A stretch of DNA of 64,000 nucleotides from contig JAJDUH010000079.1 of assembly GCA_022826805.1 (NCBI GenBank), positions 124,001-188,000 on the forward strand, written 5' to 3'. The position numbers were made by a program, and so were the translations under genes. A model generated the notes under the pieces. The model made no database searches, was not told where the DNA came from, and saw nothing but the letters and a program-made list of their open reading frames with translations. Positions 8,474-18,218 of the stretch are shown one piece after another (position 1 is the stretch's first letter; the number at the start of each line of letters is the position of its first letter). Source of the stretch: Candidatus Poribacteria bacterium. GTDB taxonomy: Bacteria; Poribacteria; WGA-4E; WGA-3G.

Positions 8474-9625
8474 ATGATTGTTGCTGGAGAACCCTCTGGT
8501 GACCTGCACGCTTCTCATGTTGCACACCGACTCAAGGTGCTTTGTCCCGATATAACGCTCTTCGGCATGGGCGGCGACCAGATGGAAAAGGCGGCGGTGA
8601 AGCTGGATTTCCACATCCGAGATTCTGCCGTTATGGGGTTTGCTGATGTTGTTACCGTCCTACCTATGTTCCTTCGGAAACGGGCACATCTGAAACAGCG
8701 CATCCGTGAGGAACGTCCCGATGTACTCCTCCTTGTTGATTTCGCCGAGTTTAATATGCCGTTAGCCAAGTTCGCACAGAAACGCGGTGTTTCGGTTGTT
8801 TACTATATCCCTCCAAAAGCTTGGGCATGGCGTGCGGGTCGGGCACGGAAGTTGGCGAAATGGGCAAATATTATCGCTGCGATATTTCCCTTTGAAGCAG
8901 AATTCTATCGAAATGCCGGTGCGAATGCGGAATTTGTTGGACATCCGCTTGTCGATTTTGCACAAACGCCACTCACTATGCACGAGGCACGAGAACGGCT
9001 CGATTTAGGTGGAACCGGACAGACGCAAGATGCGCCTGTCATTGCGCTGCTGCCGGGTAGTCGCCGTTCTGAGATTCGACACATTTTACCAGTGATGCTG
9101 GAAGCCGCTGCGAACGTTACCAAAATCTATCCAAACGCCCAGTGGATCCTCCCTTTAGCCCCAGGACTCTCACGCGATCTTATTGCCGAGTGCCAACAAG
9201 AACTGGTAGATATCGAGGTTCCGCCTATTAAAATTGTGGAGCAGTTGACCTATCCAGCGATGCGGGCATCAACCCTGCTGCTGGTTACTTCTGGCACGGC
9301 GACACTTGAGGCGGCATGCCTCGGGACCCCGATGATTATCCTCTTCCGTACATCAACACTGAACTGGCGTATTATCAGGGCACTGTCTCCTTTGAACCGG
9401 AGTGGACTTCCCAATCTGATCGCTGGACACGATATTGTTCCTGAGCTCCTACAGACGGATCTGACACCGGCGGCTTTGACGGAATTGGCTCTGGATTTCT
9501 TACGGAATCCGGAGAGACGGGAGACACAACAGAAAGCACTTCAAGCCGTTTACGTGCAGCTCGGCACAGCCGGTGCCGCTGAACGCACTGCTGAATTGGT
9601 TTTCCGAACGGCAGTCAGTAATTAG
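8429..9625 (+). CDS. lpxB: Lipid-A-disaccharide synthase
   Basis: A family GT19 glycosyltransferase that joins UDP-2,3-diacylglucosamine and lipid X to make the lipid A disaccharide on the inner face of the inner membrane. Visible are MIVAGEPSGDLHA, LFGMGGDQM, VYYIPPKAWAWR, ALLPGSRRSEI and VTSGTATLEAACLGTPMII, the classic LpxB signature run. The GTG at 8429 gives 398 residues; the ATG at 8474 (383 residues) begins exactly at the conserved MIVAGEPSGD and is the likelier start, because the first 15 codons lie in a low-complexity repeat. Followed 17 bp later by lpxK, so the two form a lipid A operon. Confidence 0.95.
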   Translation: MNSEQRTANCRKPKIMIVAGEPSGDLHASHVAHRLKVLCPDITLFGMGGDQMEKAAVKLDFHIRDSAVMGFADVVTVLPMFLRKRAHLKQRIREERPDVLLLVDFAEFNMPLAKFAQKRGVSVVYYIPPKAWAWRAGRARKLAKWANIIAAIFPFEAEFYRNAGANAEFVGHPLVDFAQTPLTMHEARERLDLGGTGQTQDAPVIALLPGSRRSEIRHILPVMLEAAANVTKIYPNAQWILPLAPGLSRDLIAECQQELVDIEVPPIKIVEQLTYPAMRASTLLLVTSGTATLEAACLGTPMIILFRTSTLNWRIIRALSPLNRSGLPNLIAGHDIVPELLQTDLTPAALTELALDFLRNPERRETQQKALQAVYVQLGTAGAAERTAELVFRTAVSN

Positions 9626-9642
9626 TGGCAGTTGACTGAAAA

Positions 9643-10755
9643 ATGAAACTCACTTACCCTCGCGATCTCGCCTCGTTCCAGCAGAAACTTCTTGCTACTC
9701 CCTTACGCTTTTTGTTGATTCCGTTCAGTTGGCTCTACGCTGCAGGGGTCTGGATACGAAATTGGCTTTATGCGCTCGGCATGTTTAGGGTGCGGACACT
9801 CCCGTGTACCGTCATCAGTGTCGGCAATATTGCTGTCGGTGGGACGGGCAAAACGCCTGCTGTTATTGCTATTGCGAAACGTCTTCAGAAAGAAGGGCTG
9901 CGTGTTGCTATTCTGCTACGTGGTTACAAACGACACGCTCGTGAGAAGGTGACGGTTGTCTCAGACGGCAAAAAGGTATGCGTTTCTCCGAGAGAAAGCG
10001 GAGATGAAGCATACATGATGGCGAGACACCTCAATGATGTTCCGATTATTGTAGGTAGACAACGCTATCTGGCAGGACAGGTCGCTCTTTCGCGTTTTAA
10101 TGTCGATGTACTGCTCCTTGACGACGCATATCAGCATCGACAGCTTGGGCGTGATGTTGATATTCTGACGCTTCCAGCAACACATCCTTTCGGAAATCCG
10201 GAGGGACTGCTGCCAGTCGGAACCCTGCGTGAATCACCAACTGCGCTTCGACGCGCCGACCTTGTTCTGTTGACGCATGCAGACACACCTGGCATCTCCG
10301 GACGCGCTAAGGCAGCAGTGAAACGGTTGGCACCAAACGCCTTGGTTTTGGAGAGTACCCATCAACCGACGCATTTCTATCCGTTGATTGGCAAAAACAG
10401 TGAAGCGCGGACTGATGTAAAAGAACTCGAAGGAAAACGACTTCTGGCGGTCTGTGGAATTGGAAATCCAGAGAGTTTTGTCGTTACGCTCCTGCGGTGT
10501 TCTCCACAGAGTATTGAGCTGATGGAGTTTCCCGACCATCACGTCTATACGGAAACTGATAGACAAGAGATATATAGGGTGTTTCGAGCAGCGGAGGCGG
10601 ATCTGATCGTCACAACGGAGAAAGATGCGCAGAAACTGGCAGATATTGTGGCGTGCGGATACCCTCCGATAGCCGTGTTAGCGGTTGCATTGGTTATTAC
10701 TGGAGGGGCTGAGAAGCTTACTGATGTTTTGCTGGCGAGTATTCGTGGGAAATAG
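9643..10755 (+). CDS. lpxK: Tetraacyldisaccharide 4'-kinase
   Basis: A 370-residue inner-membrane-associated kinase that phosphorylates the 4' position of the lipid A disaccharide, the step after LpxB. It has the hydrophobic N-terminal helix (about 20-45), the P-loop SVGNIAVGGTGKTP (residues 60-73), the LLDDAYQHRQLGRDVDI motif with its paired Asp residues and Gln-His, and TTEKDAQKL near the C terminus. Length is normal. Together with lpxB it shows that the host makes lipid A and so has an LPS-type outer membrane. Confidence 0.96.
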   Translation: MKLTYPRDLASFQQKLLATPLRFLLIPFSWLYAAGVWIRNWLYALGMFRVRTLPCTVISVGNIAVGGTGKTPAVIAIAKRLQKEGLRVAILLRGYKRHAREKVTVVSDGKKVCVSPRESGDEAYMMARHLNDVPIIVGRQRYLAGQVALSRFNVDVLLLDDAYQHRQLGRDVDILTLPATHPFGNPEGLLPVGTLRESPTALRRADLVLLTHADTPGISGRAKAAVKRLAPNALVLESTHQPTHFYPLIGKNSEARTDVKELEGKRLLAVCGIGNPESFVVTLLRCSPQSIELMEFPDHHVYTETDRQEIYRVFRAAEADLIVTTEKDAQKLADIVACGYPPIAVLAVALVITGGAEKLTDVLLASIRGK

Positions 10756-10781
10756 CGGTCGGGATTTGGAAATCCCTCCTA
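10754..10781 (-). repeat. TGTAGGAG-headed hairpin repeat, copy 1
   Basis: Read on the minus strand it begins TGTAGGAG and continues into a palindrome GGGATTTCCAAATCCC and then GACC. The head is shared with 23218-23243 and 33492-33516, while the stem sequence differs. It lies in the 34-bp gap between the convergent lpxK and membrane-protein genes; there is no T-run, so a terminator role is doubtful. Confidence 0.6.
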
Positions 10782-10789
10782 CAGGAATG

Positions 10790-13315
10790 CTAAGTCGTCT
10801 TGCGTTGTCGGTCCAGCCACTTGACAGAAAAATGGAGCAAGTTTTCCATAATTTTGTTGTTAATTTGTACGTCCTCTTCCGTCTCATTCTTCAGACTGGT
10901 GACAATGTATAACCCTTTCTGGAAAGGGAGAAGTAAGAGCGGAGATGCATTTTCAAATCCGTTGTCCGGAAGCCCCGCGGCAGCTGTATTCGTTTTAGCA
11001 AGCGATGTCCATTTTCCGAGCGGATCTATCCACATATCGTCCAATCGGATAAGCGGTTGAGCCTTTACATCCAAGTCTCCATTGTGGTTTCCGTTCAATG
11101 GGTTTGGGGACTTGAAGATGCCAGAGCGTTTACCTTGCGATGTGGGGAAGAGTTCGTGGGTTTCTTCGCACTCGACGCCAGTAAGCGGTTCTGGAACCCA
11201 TCCAGTGCCGCGGCGCTGTTTGGCACTGGTTTTGATGTCTTGCCCTGAGACAATTGCGATGCCACCTTGACTGACGAAATTTTTAATCCGGTGTTCAGTA
11301 TCAATGTTCAAACGATAGCCGGATTTGTAGATTTCCCCGTTACCGATCCACAACATGTTGGTCTTTGCGAGCCTGTCGGTGCGCAAATTTTGGACCTCAT
11401 TGTGGATTATATGATGTCCCTGAATGTATTCAAAACTTTCCAAGATGGGAAACTCCACTGTGGATGTATTTCCAGTAAGGGTCATAAGTTTGAGGGGTAT
11501 TGCAATTTGTACTTCTGAGCGTGCGCTACTGGAAGTACCATTTTCTGGTTTCAAAAACTTACCGTCGAGGACGGCATCTATGCGCCTGGCAGTTTGGTTC
11601 CGGATTGATTTCCATTTGCGTGCCCGCTGTTCAGTTGTGTTTAAGTTGCGTGTCTGCGGGTAAGTGAGTGGTGCCAACGCTGCATGTCGAATGGGGTTAC
11701 TGTGTATCTGCTCAACGGTGGAGGTGTATGCAGCAATCCGACCTCGATTTATCGGCAGGAGTCTCTTATAAAGAGGGAACCCGTGTCGGAGTTTATTGTC
11801 GAAGCGGCGAAACGCGTTCTCAACATTCCACCGTCGGCTATAACTGGCGTCAATTGATCGCAAATCGATCCGTTCTTCGTTGATGTTCGTCACATATCCG
11901 TGGACAACATTGATGCCGTGGATAGGTTCGCCGTCTTTGTCGGTGATAGCGATGTCCTCTGCATCACGCATGTTCAAGATCGTGTCGGTCAAACCCGTTA
12001 GACTGAAGAGCTCTGGTTGGTATTTCTCTGCACTTTCGACGATTGTGCAATAGCGGCGTGGGAAAACGATGTCCGCATCGCGGAAGGATCGAAACTTGAA
12101 CCAGATTTTTTTGTAATCTTTGATAGCGTGTTGATGTTTGGTCTTAACACGTTCAAAGGGTTTCACTTGACGCCCAATGACAATATCCAGTTCGTGTTTT
12201 TGGACACTAAAGGCGGGGATGTGGTATTTGTACTTATAATCTTTCTCCCATCTGGGTGCGTCTTCCCATAGGTGGATACGACCGAGTTGGATGGGATAGG
12301 GTGTATTGTTTTCAAAGATAATCGTGTTCCCTTCGGCCCGACAGCGTAAGCCTCGGTCATCACGAAAGTTAAGTTCGTCCAAGTTTTTCTTAAATTCGCA
12401 TTCGTATTCCCATTCGTCCTTGTAGCCGTTGTCGTCCTTATCCTTCACGTTCATCAGTGCGATATGCTTGTTATTATAGTCTTTGAGGATGGCGGTGTAT
12501 TCAGTGCCATCTTCATCAAAGCGGACTCGAACTTTAACGCGTGTACCGATGAGGCGTTCGATGAGGCGCTCATAACTTTCCTGCTCCAAGTAACTGGCAG
12601 ATTCGTCCTCTAATTCCTGAAGCCTTTTTTCAAAATCGCCGCCCGCTGCGGTTTCATACGCTTCACTGTACCTTGCCAGTCGCGTGTCAGCACCTCTCCT
12701 GAAACTGTTCCAAACCATACTGATGGCTTCGTCGAGTGCCTCTTTGAGGGCGATGAACATGTTCCGAATTTTCCGCCCGATTTTGTAGAAGATGGGTGGA
12801 TGGTAAACGCGCTCAAGTTCCCACACACGTTCGCGTAATTCGCGCGTGTTCATCGAATCAAGGTAACGGATGTAGGCAACAATCCCTTCCTCGCGTTCAG
12901 GGTTTGTGAAGATGTAGCTCGGGGCGTGCCCTCGTTGCCGCGACTCCTCGGAGATAATTTCCATACCTGTAAACTCAAGTCGCATGGTGCCTCTGTAACG
13001 CTGTCCATTTCTCATCTGAAAGACGACGTATTTGTCGAGGAGTTTCTTTAGAAGTTTGTCTTTTCTAAAGAGCCTAATTATGTAGCCGATGCTGCTAATT
13101 AGGAAAACAAGGACGATAACGCCAACATAGACCTGCGCGTTTGACCACCAGCTGCGAACCTGTTTCTGTGCTTCCTCAACAACGGTCGATTCCTGTCCTA
13201 TTGCTGAGGGCAAGAGGTAGGACAAAGTAAAAATCAGGACGAAGATAGATATATTAATATGGGAAACCCGCAGGTGATGTGCTAAAAGATTTATTGTTTT
13301 TACGCTTTTAAACAT
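10790..13315 (-). CDS. Large membrane protein of unknown function
   Basis: 841 residues from the ATG at 13315, preferred over a 15-codon extension because AGGAG lies 8 bases upstream. An N-terminal hydrophobic stretch (about 20-40) ends in AIGQES, like a signal peptide, and a second membrane helix follows (about 60-82, VGVIVLVFLISSIGYII), so most of the protein faces one side. The middle is highly charged. The C-terminal 200 residues contain TNMLWIGNGEIYKSGY and RIKNFVSQGGIAIVSGQD, reminiscent of the class I glutamine-amidotransferase-like fold seen in DUF4350/ThuA-type proteins, but no catalytic Cys is evident. I do not recognise the family. It is followed by a non-coding repeat and convergent with lpxK. 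Confidence 0.75.
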   Translation of the reverse strand: MFKSVKTINLLAHHLRVSHINISIFVLIFTLSYLLPSAIGQESTVVEEAQKQVRSWWSNAQVYVGVIVLVFLISSIGYIIRLFRKDKLLKKLLDKYVVFQMRNGQRYRGTMRLEFTGMEIISEESRQRGHAPSYIFTNPEREEGIVAYIRYLDSMNTRELRERVWELERVYHPPIFYKIGRKIRNMFIALKEALDEAISMVWNSFRRGADTRLARYSEAYETAAGGDFEKRLQELEDESASYLEQESYERLIERLIGTRVKVRVRFDEDGTEYTAILKDYNNKHIALMNVKDKDDNGYKDEWEYECEFKKNLDELNFRDDRGLRCRAEGNTIIFENNTPYPIQLGRIHLWEDAPRWEKDYKYKYHIPAFSVQKHELDIVIGRQVKPFERVKTKHQHAIKDYKKIWFKFRSFRDADIVFPRRYCTIVESAEKYQPELFSLTGLTDTILNMRDAEDIAITDKDGEPIHGINVVHGYVTNINEERIDLRSIDASYSRRWNVENAFRRFDNKLRHGFPLYKRLLPINRGRIAAYTSTVEQIHSNPIRHAALAPLTYPQTRNLNTTEQRARKWKSIRNQTARRIDAVLDGKFLKPENGTSSSARSEVQIAIPLKLMTLTGNTSTVEFPILESFEYIQGHHIIHNEVQNLRTDRLAKTNMLWIGNGEIYKSGYRLNIDTEHRIKNFVSQGGIAIVSGQDIKTSAKQRRGTGWVPEPLTGVECEETHELFPTSQGKRSGIFKSPNPLNGNHNGDLDVKAQPLIRLDDMWIDPLGKWTSLAKTNTAAAGLPDNGFENASPLLLLPFQKGLYIVTSLKNETEEDVQINNKIMENLLHFSVKWLDRQRKTT

Positions 13316-13334
13316 AATGGAGCTCCTCGGCTCC

Positions 13335-13421
13335 GGCGCGGTTAGGAATGCACGTCGCATGAATCAACGGTATTCATGCCGTGGGGCATGAACCGAGGCG
13401 AGTACGCCGCAAAACCGCGCC
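13335..13421. repeat. Composite nested hairpin repeat
   Basis: Outer arms GGCGCGGTT (13335-13343) and AACCGCGCC (13413-13421) with flanks AGGA and CTACCG, as in the GGCGAGGTT family, but the short loop is replaced by about 65 bp that include a second hairpin: TTCATGCC (13373-13380), loop GTGG, GGCATGAA (13385-13392). Read on the minus strand that inner part ends in TACCGTTGATT, the constant tail of the tandem repeats at 49725-49870. Confidence 0.7.
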
Positions 13422-13429
13422 TACCGAAA

Positions 13430-14290
13430 TTAATGAATACGGATGCCGTTTTCGGCGGCAATCCGCCGGACATTCGCATTGGCAGTCGGAATTTTCTCGG
13501 CGGGGAGATGTTCTATCAGTCCGTAACCGTTAGGGTAGCGTTCATCAAAACGCTGCAATGCCACGCCAAGCGCTAATTCACCTTCACCTGGGACTTCTTC
13601 GTTGAGGTGAAGGACCAAGCCGTTCTGGACGCTAATGTCTTTGATGTGTGCCATTGGAGCAACGGGCCCCATCACGCTAAAAATGTGATTGAGTCTCTCT
13701 TCGCTGTTATAAACCTGTAGAAGCGTTTGAAAATGATTGACGAAATCCATGACGATCCGAAGCCTATCGGAACCGACGCGTTCCACGACTTCCCGACAGA
13801 TTTCTGGCGAACCCATAATTGAAACGGCGTGCGTTTCCATCACAAGTGTTAATTCGTGTTGTTCGGCATGTTCTGCAATGGGTTTCAAGGTGTCAATCAA
13901 GCGTTCCATTGATTCTGGAAGATGGTTGTCCCGATGCGATGTCCAAGCACCATCGGGGTTAAGACTCCCCGGACGGAATAGATAGTGGTGTGCATTGAGA
14001 AAAGCAGCAGTCGCCATGCCGCGTTGGACGCTGGCAATTGCGGCTTCGCGCACGGCGGCATCCGGGTGGAAAAGGCATTCCTCGTAAGTTATACCGAATT
14101 GCACAAGATCGAGGTTCGCATCTTCTAACATCTGCACGCAGCGGGAACAGGCATCTGGTGGCACAGATGGGATCTCCGCGCTGCGGAAATGGAAACTTAG
14201 ACCTGTAAATTCTAATGCCTTGATGTTTGCGATTTCATCTGATGTGAGTGTGCGGAAGTCTCCACAGAGTCCAACAACGCCGAGTCTCAT
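13430..14290 (-). CDS. Sugar phosphate isomerase/epimerase (TIM barrel)
   Basis: A 286-residue xylose-isomerase-like TIM-barrel protein (AP endonuclease 2 fold). Metal- and substrate-binding positions of the family are visible: Glu in VMETHAVS, Asp-His in VMDFVNHFQT, His-Lys-Asp in MAHIKDI and Glu in GLIEHLP near the C terminus. Such enzymes act on sugars, inositols or hydroxypyruvate-type compounds and are numerous in polysaccharide-degrading environmental bacteria; the substrate cannot be read from sequence. Cytosolic, no signal peptide. Single gene with a repeat element downstream. Confidence 0.9.
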   Translation of the reverse strand: MRLGVVGLCGDFRTLTSDEIANIKALEFTGLSFHFRSAEIPSVPPDACSRCVQMLEDANLDLVQFGITYEECLFHPDAAVREAAIASVQRGMATAAFLNAHHYLFRPGSLNPDGAWTSHRDNHLPESMERLIDTLKPIAEHAEQHELTLVMETHAVSIMGSPEICREVVERVGSDRLRIVMDFVNHFQTLLQVYNSEERLNHIFSVMGPVAPMAHIKDISVQNGLVLHLNEEVPGEGELALGVALQRFDERYPNGYGLIEHLPAEKIPTANANVRRIAAENGIRIH

Positions 14291-14351
14291 AATTATTCCT
14301 CTAAGTTCTGTTGCGGGTTCTATTAAATCCTAAAGTCCAATTCACGTGAAA

Positions 14352-17300
14352 CTAAACAGTCTTAACTTCCAACGCTTCTAAGAGGTTGCTGGCATGTTTG
14401 AGGTCTTTCGTATTAAGCCCCTCTGAAAACCAAGCGTATATCGGTTCCAATAACGTATATGCCTCTTGGTATCGGTTTTGTGCCTTCCATAATTCGCTTA
14501 AACTGAGTGTAGCTCGGAGTTCCCACGATTTTGCGCCTTGTTGGCGTGCTATTGTCAATGCCTTTTGAAAATAGTCTTCAGCTTGATTCGATGCAACACG
14601 CGCATTGCTTGAAGTCTCGGTTTTCTCTGAGAGCATGAGGTAAAGTTCTCCTTGCTGTCGGGCAAGTTCCGCAGCGTAGGCGCGCTCCCCTGTTTGATCG
14701 ACGACAGACAGTGCAGCGTCAAGGGTCTGTAGGGCTAAGGTATATTGTTCGGCGCGTTGGTATGCTTGCGCGAGCAGGGTCAAAAAAAGAGGGAGTAGCA
14801 TCTCAGCCCGCGTTTGCTCCCATGCGGCGATGCCTTTGCAAATCATTGCAATCCCTTCTTCTGGATTCTTCTGTTCTGCGAGTGCCCATCCTTTCATTAC
14901 CGTTGCGGCGGCTTCCCAACTGGAAAAACCGTGTTCTTGGGATATTTTTAGCATCTCCGTTGCAGCGGTGTCAACCTCTTCTGTGTTGCCTTCATACTGA
15001 TAAAGTACCGTTTTGAAATGGAGCAAGACGGCGTCACTAAAAGGATGATTTCTATCTTTGCCGATCGCTGCGGCTTCATAAAGTCGAGATTCCGCTTGTG
15101 TAGGATAACCGAGACACCACAAGACGGGTGCGGAATAAGCGAGCAGCGTCATTCCAGGATCTGCCACATAGTGCAGAAATGTAGGGACCGAGTGGTGTTG
15201 CGGTTGATAGCATTCAATCCCTGCGTCCAAGTGTTCCCGAGCGGCGTTGAATTTACTCAGGTAATAAAGTGTTGCCCCAAGGGCGCGACGCGCCTCGACT
15301 TCAAAACCAGGATCTCCTACTTGCTTGGCGATTGAGAAGCACTGCTCACCGAGTTCACGCGCTGAAAGAAACCGTCCGCGTACCAGATGGGATAACCATA
15401 ACCCAAATAAAACAGGAAAACGGAGGTCTTTTACGCTCCCGACCGAGAATTCAGAATCTTGGCTTGAAATGGGTTCTTTGACTTCAAGTGTGTCTAACAA
15501 TTCAAGTGCTCGCGTATAGGCGATTTCTACTTCCTCAGACGCATAGCCTTTTGTTGCAATCAGCGCAGTGCCAAGGGTCGTCTGCAATTCTAATTCTAAT
15601 TGCGCGGTAGCCTCAAGTTCTTGTGTGTTGCTGCGCTCCGACAAATTTTCGAGTGCTGCAAGTCCTTGCCTGATATGTTGTATGCTTTCGACATTTGCGG
15701 AGCGTTCTAAAGCACGATGTCCGGCATGCTGCCAGTAGTGAATCGCTTTTTCGGGAAGTCCAGCCTCTGTATAGTGATACGCAACCAACTCCGGCTGGAA
15801 ACGGTCACTCATACGCCTACTGCCATCCTGCAGAACCTCAGCAATCTGCCGGTGATACTGTTGCCGTCTGCTCTTGAGCAGGGATTGGTAGGCGGTCTCA
15901 CGAAGTAGTGGGTGCCTGAAAGTATAGCGGACCTGATTGTCAGATGTCTCATTGTAGTTGAGGATGTATGCGTCTACTAATTCCTCCAATTTGCTTTTTA
16001 GAGATATGAGGTCGATAGATGCGTGATTCTCCAGATGAATACCGGAAGCGACTTTGTAAAGCAATTCTCCTGTCCATTGCCTTCCAAGCGTTGCGCCGAG
16101 TTGCACGATTTCCTTCGCGGGACCGAGTTCGTCTAACCGAGCAGTCAACAAATCCTGTAAGGTAACAGGAATGTTTGTTGTTTGCGAGCGCGGTGCTGTA
16201 TTGTCGAGTGCGTCAGGCATCACGGACAAGGCACCACTTTCGAGCACCATTTGGGTAAGTTCTTCAACAAACAGCGGGACTCCCTCAGTCATTTCAGCAA
16301 TCCGCTTTAGTAGATTTGGTGATAGAGATGTGTCACCCGCAACGCGCTGAATCATTGTCTCTGTTTGAGAAGGTGTTAGTGCTGCTAACGGCAGGACGCT
16401 TGCCCACGCAGGACGCAGGAGTTCCTCGAGAATTTCTCTGTCGAGAGCAGCACTTGCAGTGTTTTTGCCGTCTTGAGACTGCTCGTTGTGTCGAGGGGGT
16501 TGCACGTTGGATCGACTGGACAGGATTGCGAAAATTCGAGCGTTTTCGATGCGTGTGATTAAAAGCGTAAAAAATTCTATGCTTGAAGGATCGATCCAGT
16601 GCAAATCCTCAAGGACGAAGAGTATCGGTTTCTGTTCAGCCATTTTCAGTAGTACTTGGACAAGCACTTCCAACGTCTGTTGTCGCCGTTGTCTGCGTCC
16701 CCATCCTGACGGATATGTGTTCTGTTCGACGGGTCTGCTATAAGCGCGAGTCCCTATACCTGTTGCCGTTTGCCGTTGGATCTCAAAGGGTATCTCCAAT
16801 AATTCAGCGAGGAGTGGTAGTGTATCTGTGGTATCTGATTGTGCTTCATTATCTGAATTTTCCTGTTCTAAAGTCGGGACATTGTAATCGCGTAGCAAGT
16901 TTTCGAGTTTATCGAGCCGCGCCTTTGCTGTGTCGGTACTTGTGAATTGAACAACGTGTTCTTGGAACATCGAAAGGATAGGATACAGAGGACTGTTCTG
17001 ATAATACGGTGAGCATCTACCTTCTACAATGAGTGCCTCCGGATGGCGTTTGACGTATTCTTGAATCACCTGTATGCATCTCGACTTTCCGATGCCGGCT
17101 TCCCCTTCAATTAGAAGTGCCTGTCCTTTAGAAGCAAGTACTTGTGTCCAACCTTGTTTGAGACGTTCGACCTCTTGATCTCGCCCGATAAGCGGGGTCA
17201 AACCACTTTCACTGGCAATGTCTAATCGACTTTGTGCGAGGATTTCGCCTGATACTTGGTAGATATTCACCGGCTGTGAGATCCCACGAAGTGGCGCGGC

Positions 17301-17954
17301 ACCCAGAGCATCACACTTAAAAAAGCCCTCAACCAGTTGATGTGTTGTGTCGCCGATAACAATACCGTTCGGTGGTGCTAACTTTTGCATTCTGGCGGCG
17401 ACATTTGGCGTTTTACCGACAATATCAATGGCTTCTGGGGATGCTTCGGCAGAGATATTCCAGACAACAACAAGCCCTGTATCGATGCTAATCCGTACGT
17501 TGATTTCCACACCGAAAGTGGTGTGAAGGTACGGGTTGAGGGTCTCCATAGCGGCAACGATACCGAGTGCAGCTCTCACGGCGCGGTGTGCTGCATCTTC
17601 GTGTGCAATTGGGTATCCGAAATAGACGAGAATACCGTCGCCAAAGTACCGAGCGATGTGCCCGTTTTGTGCTAAAACCACCTCCATAACACATGTCCGA
17701 TATACCTCTAAGAGGTTTCGGAGTTCTTCGGGATCTAACCTTTCGGTGAATGCCGTGGAGTCGACGATATCACAAAAGAGGACGGTTAACTGGCGGCGTT
17801 CTGCCCCATGTGGCAGTGCGGCTTCCATAGCAGCGGTGTCCACTGCTGGCACTTGGGACGAATCTGAGGCATCGCTGAGCGATGCACCACATTCACCGCA
17901 AAATTTGAAGGGTGGATTTAAGAATCCACATTTTCCGCAACGTTTGTGCTGCAT
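14352..17954 (-). CDS. Adenylate/guanylate cyclase - AAA ATPase - TPR signalling protein
   Basis: A 1200-residue multidomain protein. From the N terminus: a zinc ribbon (CGKCG ... CGEC, residues 5-22), a class III nucleotidyl cyclase domain (about 45-225) with both metal-binding Asp regions, LFCDIVDSTAF and YFGDGILVYFG, an AAA_16-type ATPase (Walker A GEAGIGKS, Walker B ILFVLEDLHWIDP) and a long helical TPR region to the C terminus. Similar cyclase-ATPase fusions are common in soil and marine bacteria and are thought to couple a sensed input to cyclic-nucleotide production. The ATG at 17954 is chosen because it starts just before the zinc ribbon and has AGGAT upstream; the open frame extends to 18044. 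A Crp-type regulator at 21979 could be a cyclic-nucleotide target (inference). Confidence 0.9.
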   Translation of the reverse strand: MQHKRCGKCGFLNPPFKFCGECGASLSDASDSSQVPAVDTAAMEAALPHGAERRQLTVLFCDIVDSTAFTERLDPEELRNLLEVYRTCVMEVVLAQNGHIARYFGDGILVYFGYPIAHEDAAHRAVRAALGIVAAMETLNPYLHTTFGVEINVRISIDTGLVVVWNISAEASPEAIDIVGKTPNVAARMQKLAPPNGIVIGDTTHQLVEGFFKCDALGAAPLRGISQPVNIYQVSGEILAQSRLDIASESGLTPLIGRDQEVERLKQGWTQVLASKGQALLIEGEAGIGKSRCIQVIQEYVKRHPEALIVEGRCSPYYQNSPLYPILSMFQEHVVQFTSTDTAKARLDKLENLLRDYNVPTLEQENSDNEAQSDTTDTLPLLAELLEIPFEIQRQTATGIGTRAYSRPVEQNTYPSGWGRRQRRQQTLEVLVQVLLKMAEQKPILFVLEDLHWIDPSSIEFFTLLITRIENARIFAILSSRSNVQPPRHNEQSQDGKNTASAALDREILEELLRPAWASVLPLAALTPSQTETMIQRVAGDTSLSPNLLKRIAEMTEGVPLFVEELTQMVLESGALSVMPDALDNTAPRSQTTNIPVTLQDLLTARLDELGPAKEIVQLGATLGRQWTGELLYKVASGIHLENHASIDLISLKSKLEELVDAYILNYNETSDNQVRYTFRHPLLRETAYQSLLKSRRQQYHRQIAEVLQDGSRRMSDRFQPELVAYHYTEAGLPEKAIHYWQHAGHRALERSANVESIQHIRQGLAALENLSERSNTQELEATAQLELELQTTLGTALIATKGYASEEVEIAYTRALELLDTLEVKEPISSQDSEFSVGSVKDLRFPVLFGLWLSHLVRGRFLSARELGEQCFSIAKQVGDPGFEVEARRALGATLYYLSKFNAAREHLDAGIECYQPQHHSVPTFLHYVADPGMTLLAYSAPVLWCLGYPTQAESRLYEAAAIGKDRNHPFSDAVLLHFKTVLYQYEGNTEEVDTAATEMLKISQEHGFSSWEAAATVMKGWALAEQKNPEEGIAMICKGIAAWEQTRAEMLLPLFLTLLAQAYQRAEQYTLALQTLDAALSVVDQTGERAYAAELARQQGELYLMLSEKTETSSNARVASNQAEDYFQKALTIARQQGAKSWELRATLSLSELWKAQNRYQEAYTLLEPIYAWFSEGLNTKDLKHASNLLEALEVKTV

Positions 17955-18045
17955 GGTGTTTTTTATCCTGCCACGCGGCGAGTACAAAACGTGTATTATA
18001 AGGCTCGCCGAAGGAAGCGGTGCTATCCAAACGCAAGTTTCCACC

Positions 18046-18107
18046 TTTGTAGCACAATCTTTTAGATTGTGCCTCTAAGCACGCAAACTAAAAGTTTGCG
18101 GTACAAA
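18046..18107. repeat. Double-hairpin repeat element
   Basis: A 62-bp unit with outer TTTGTA / TACAAA and two perfect hairpins: GCACAATC, loop TTTTA, GATTGTGC (18052-18072) and GCAAACT, loop AAA, AGTTTGC (18083-18099). The first hairpin recurs at 52447-52467 with one G-U pair. It lies in the 264-bp gap upstream of the cyclase gene. Confidence 0.8.
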
Positions 18108-18218
18108 TCCCCACCGAGAATTAGCGATTCTCAATAAAAAAAATCTCGACGTGCCTAAAGGCTTGTAAGTAGCAACTTAGGTTATGCGACTTGCGTTAAG
18201 CAGTATCGAAAGAAAAAA

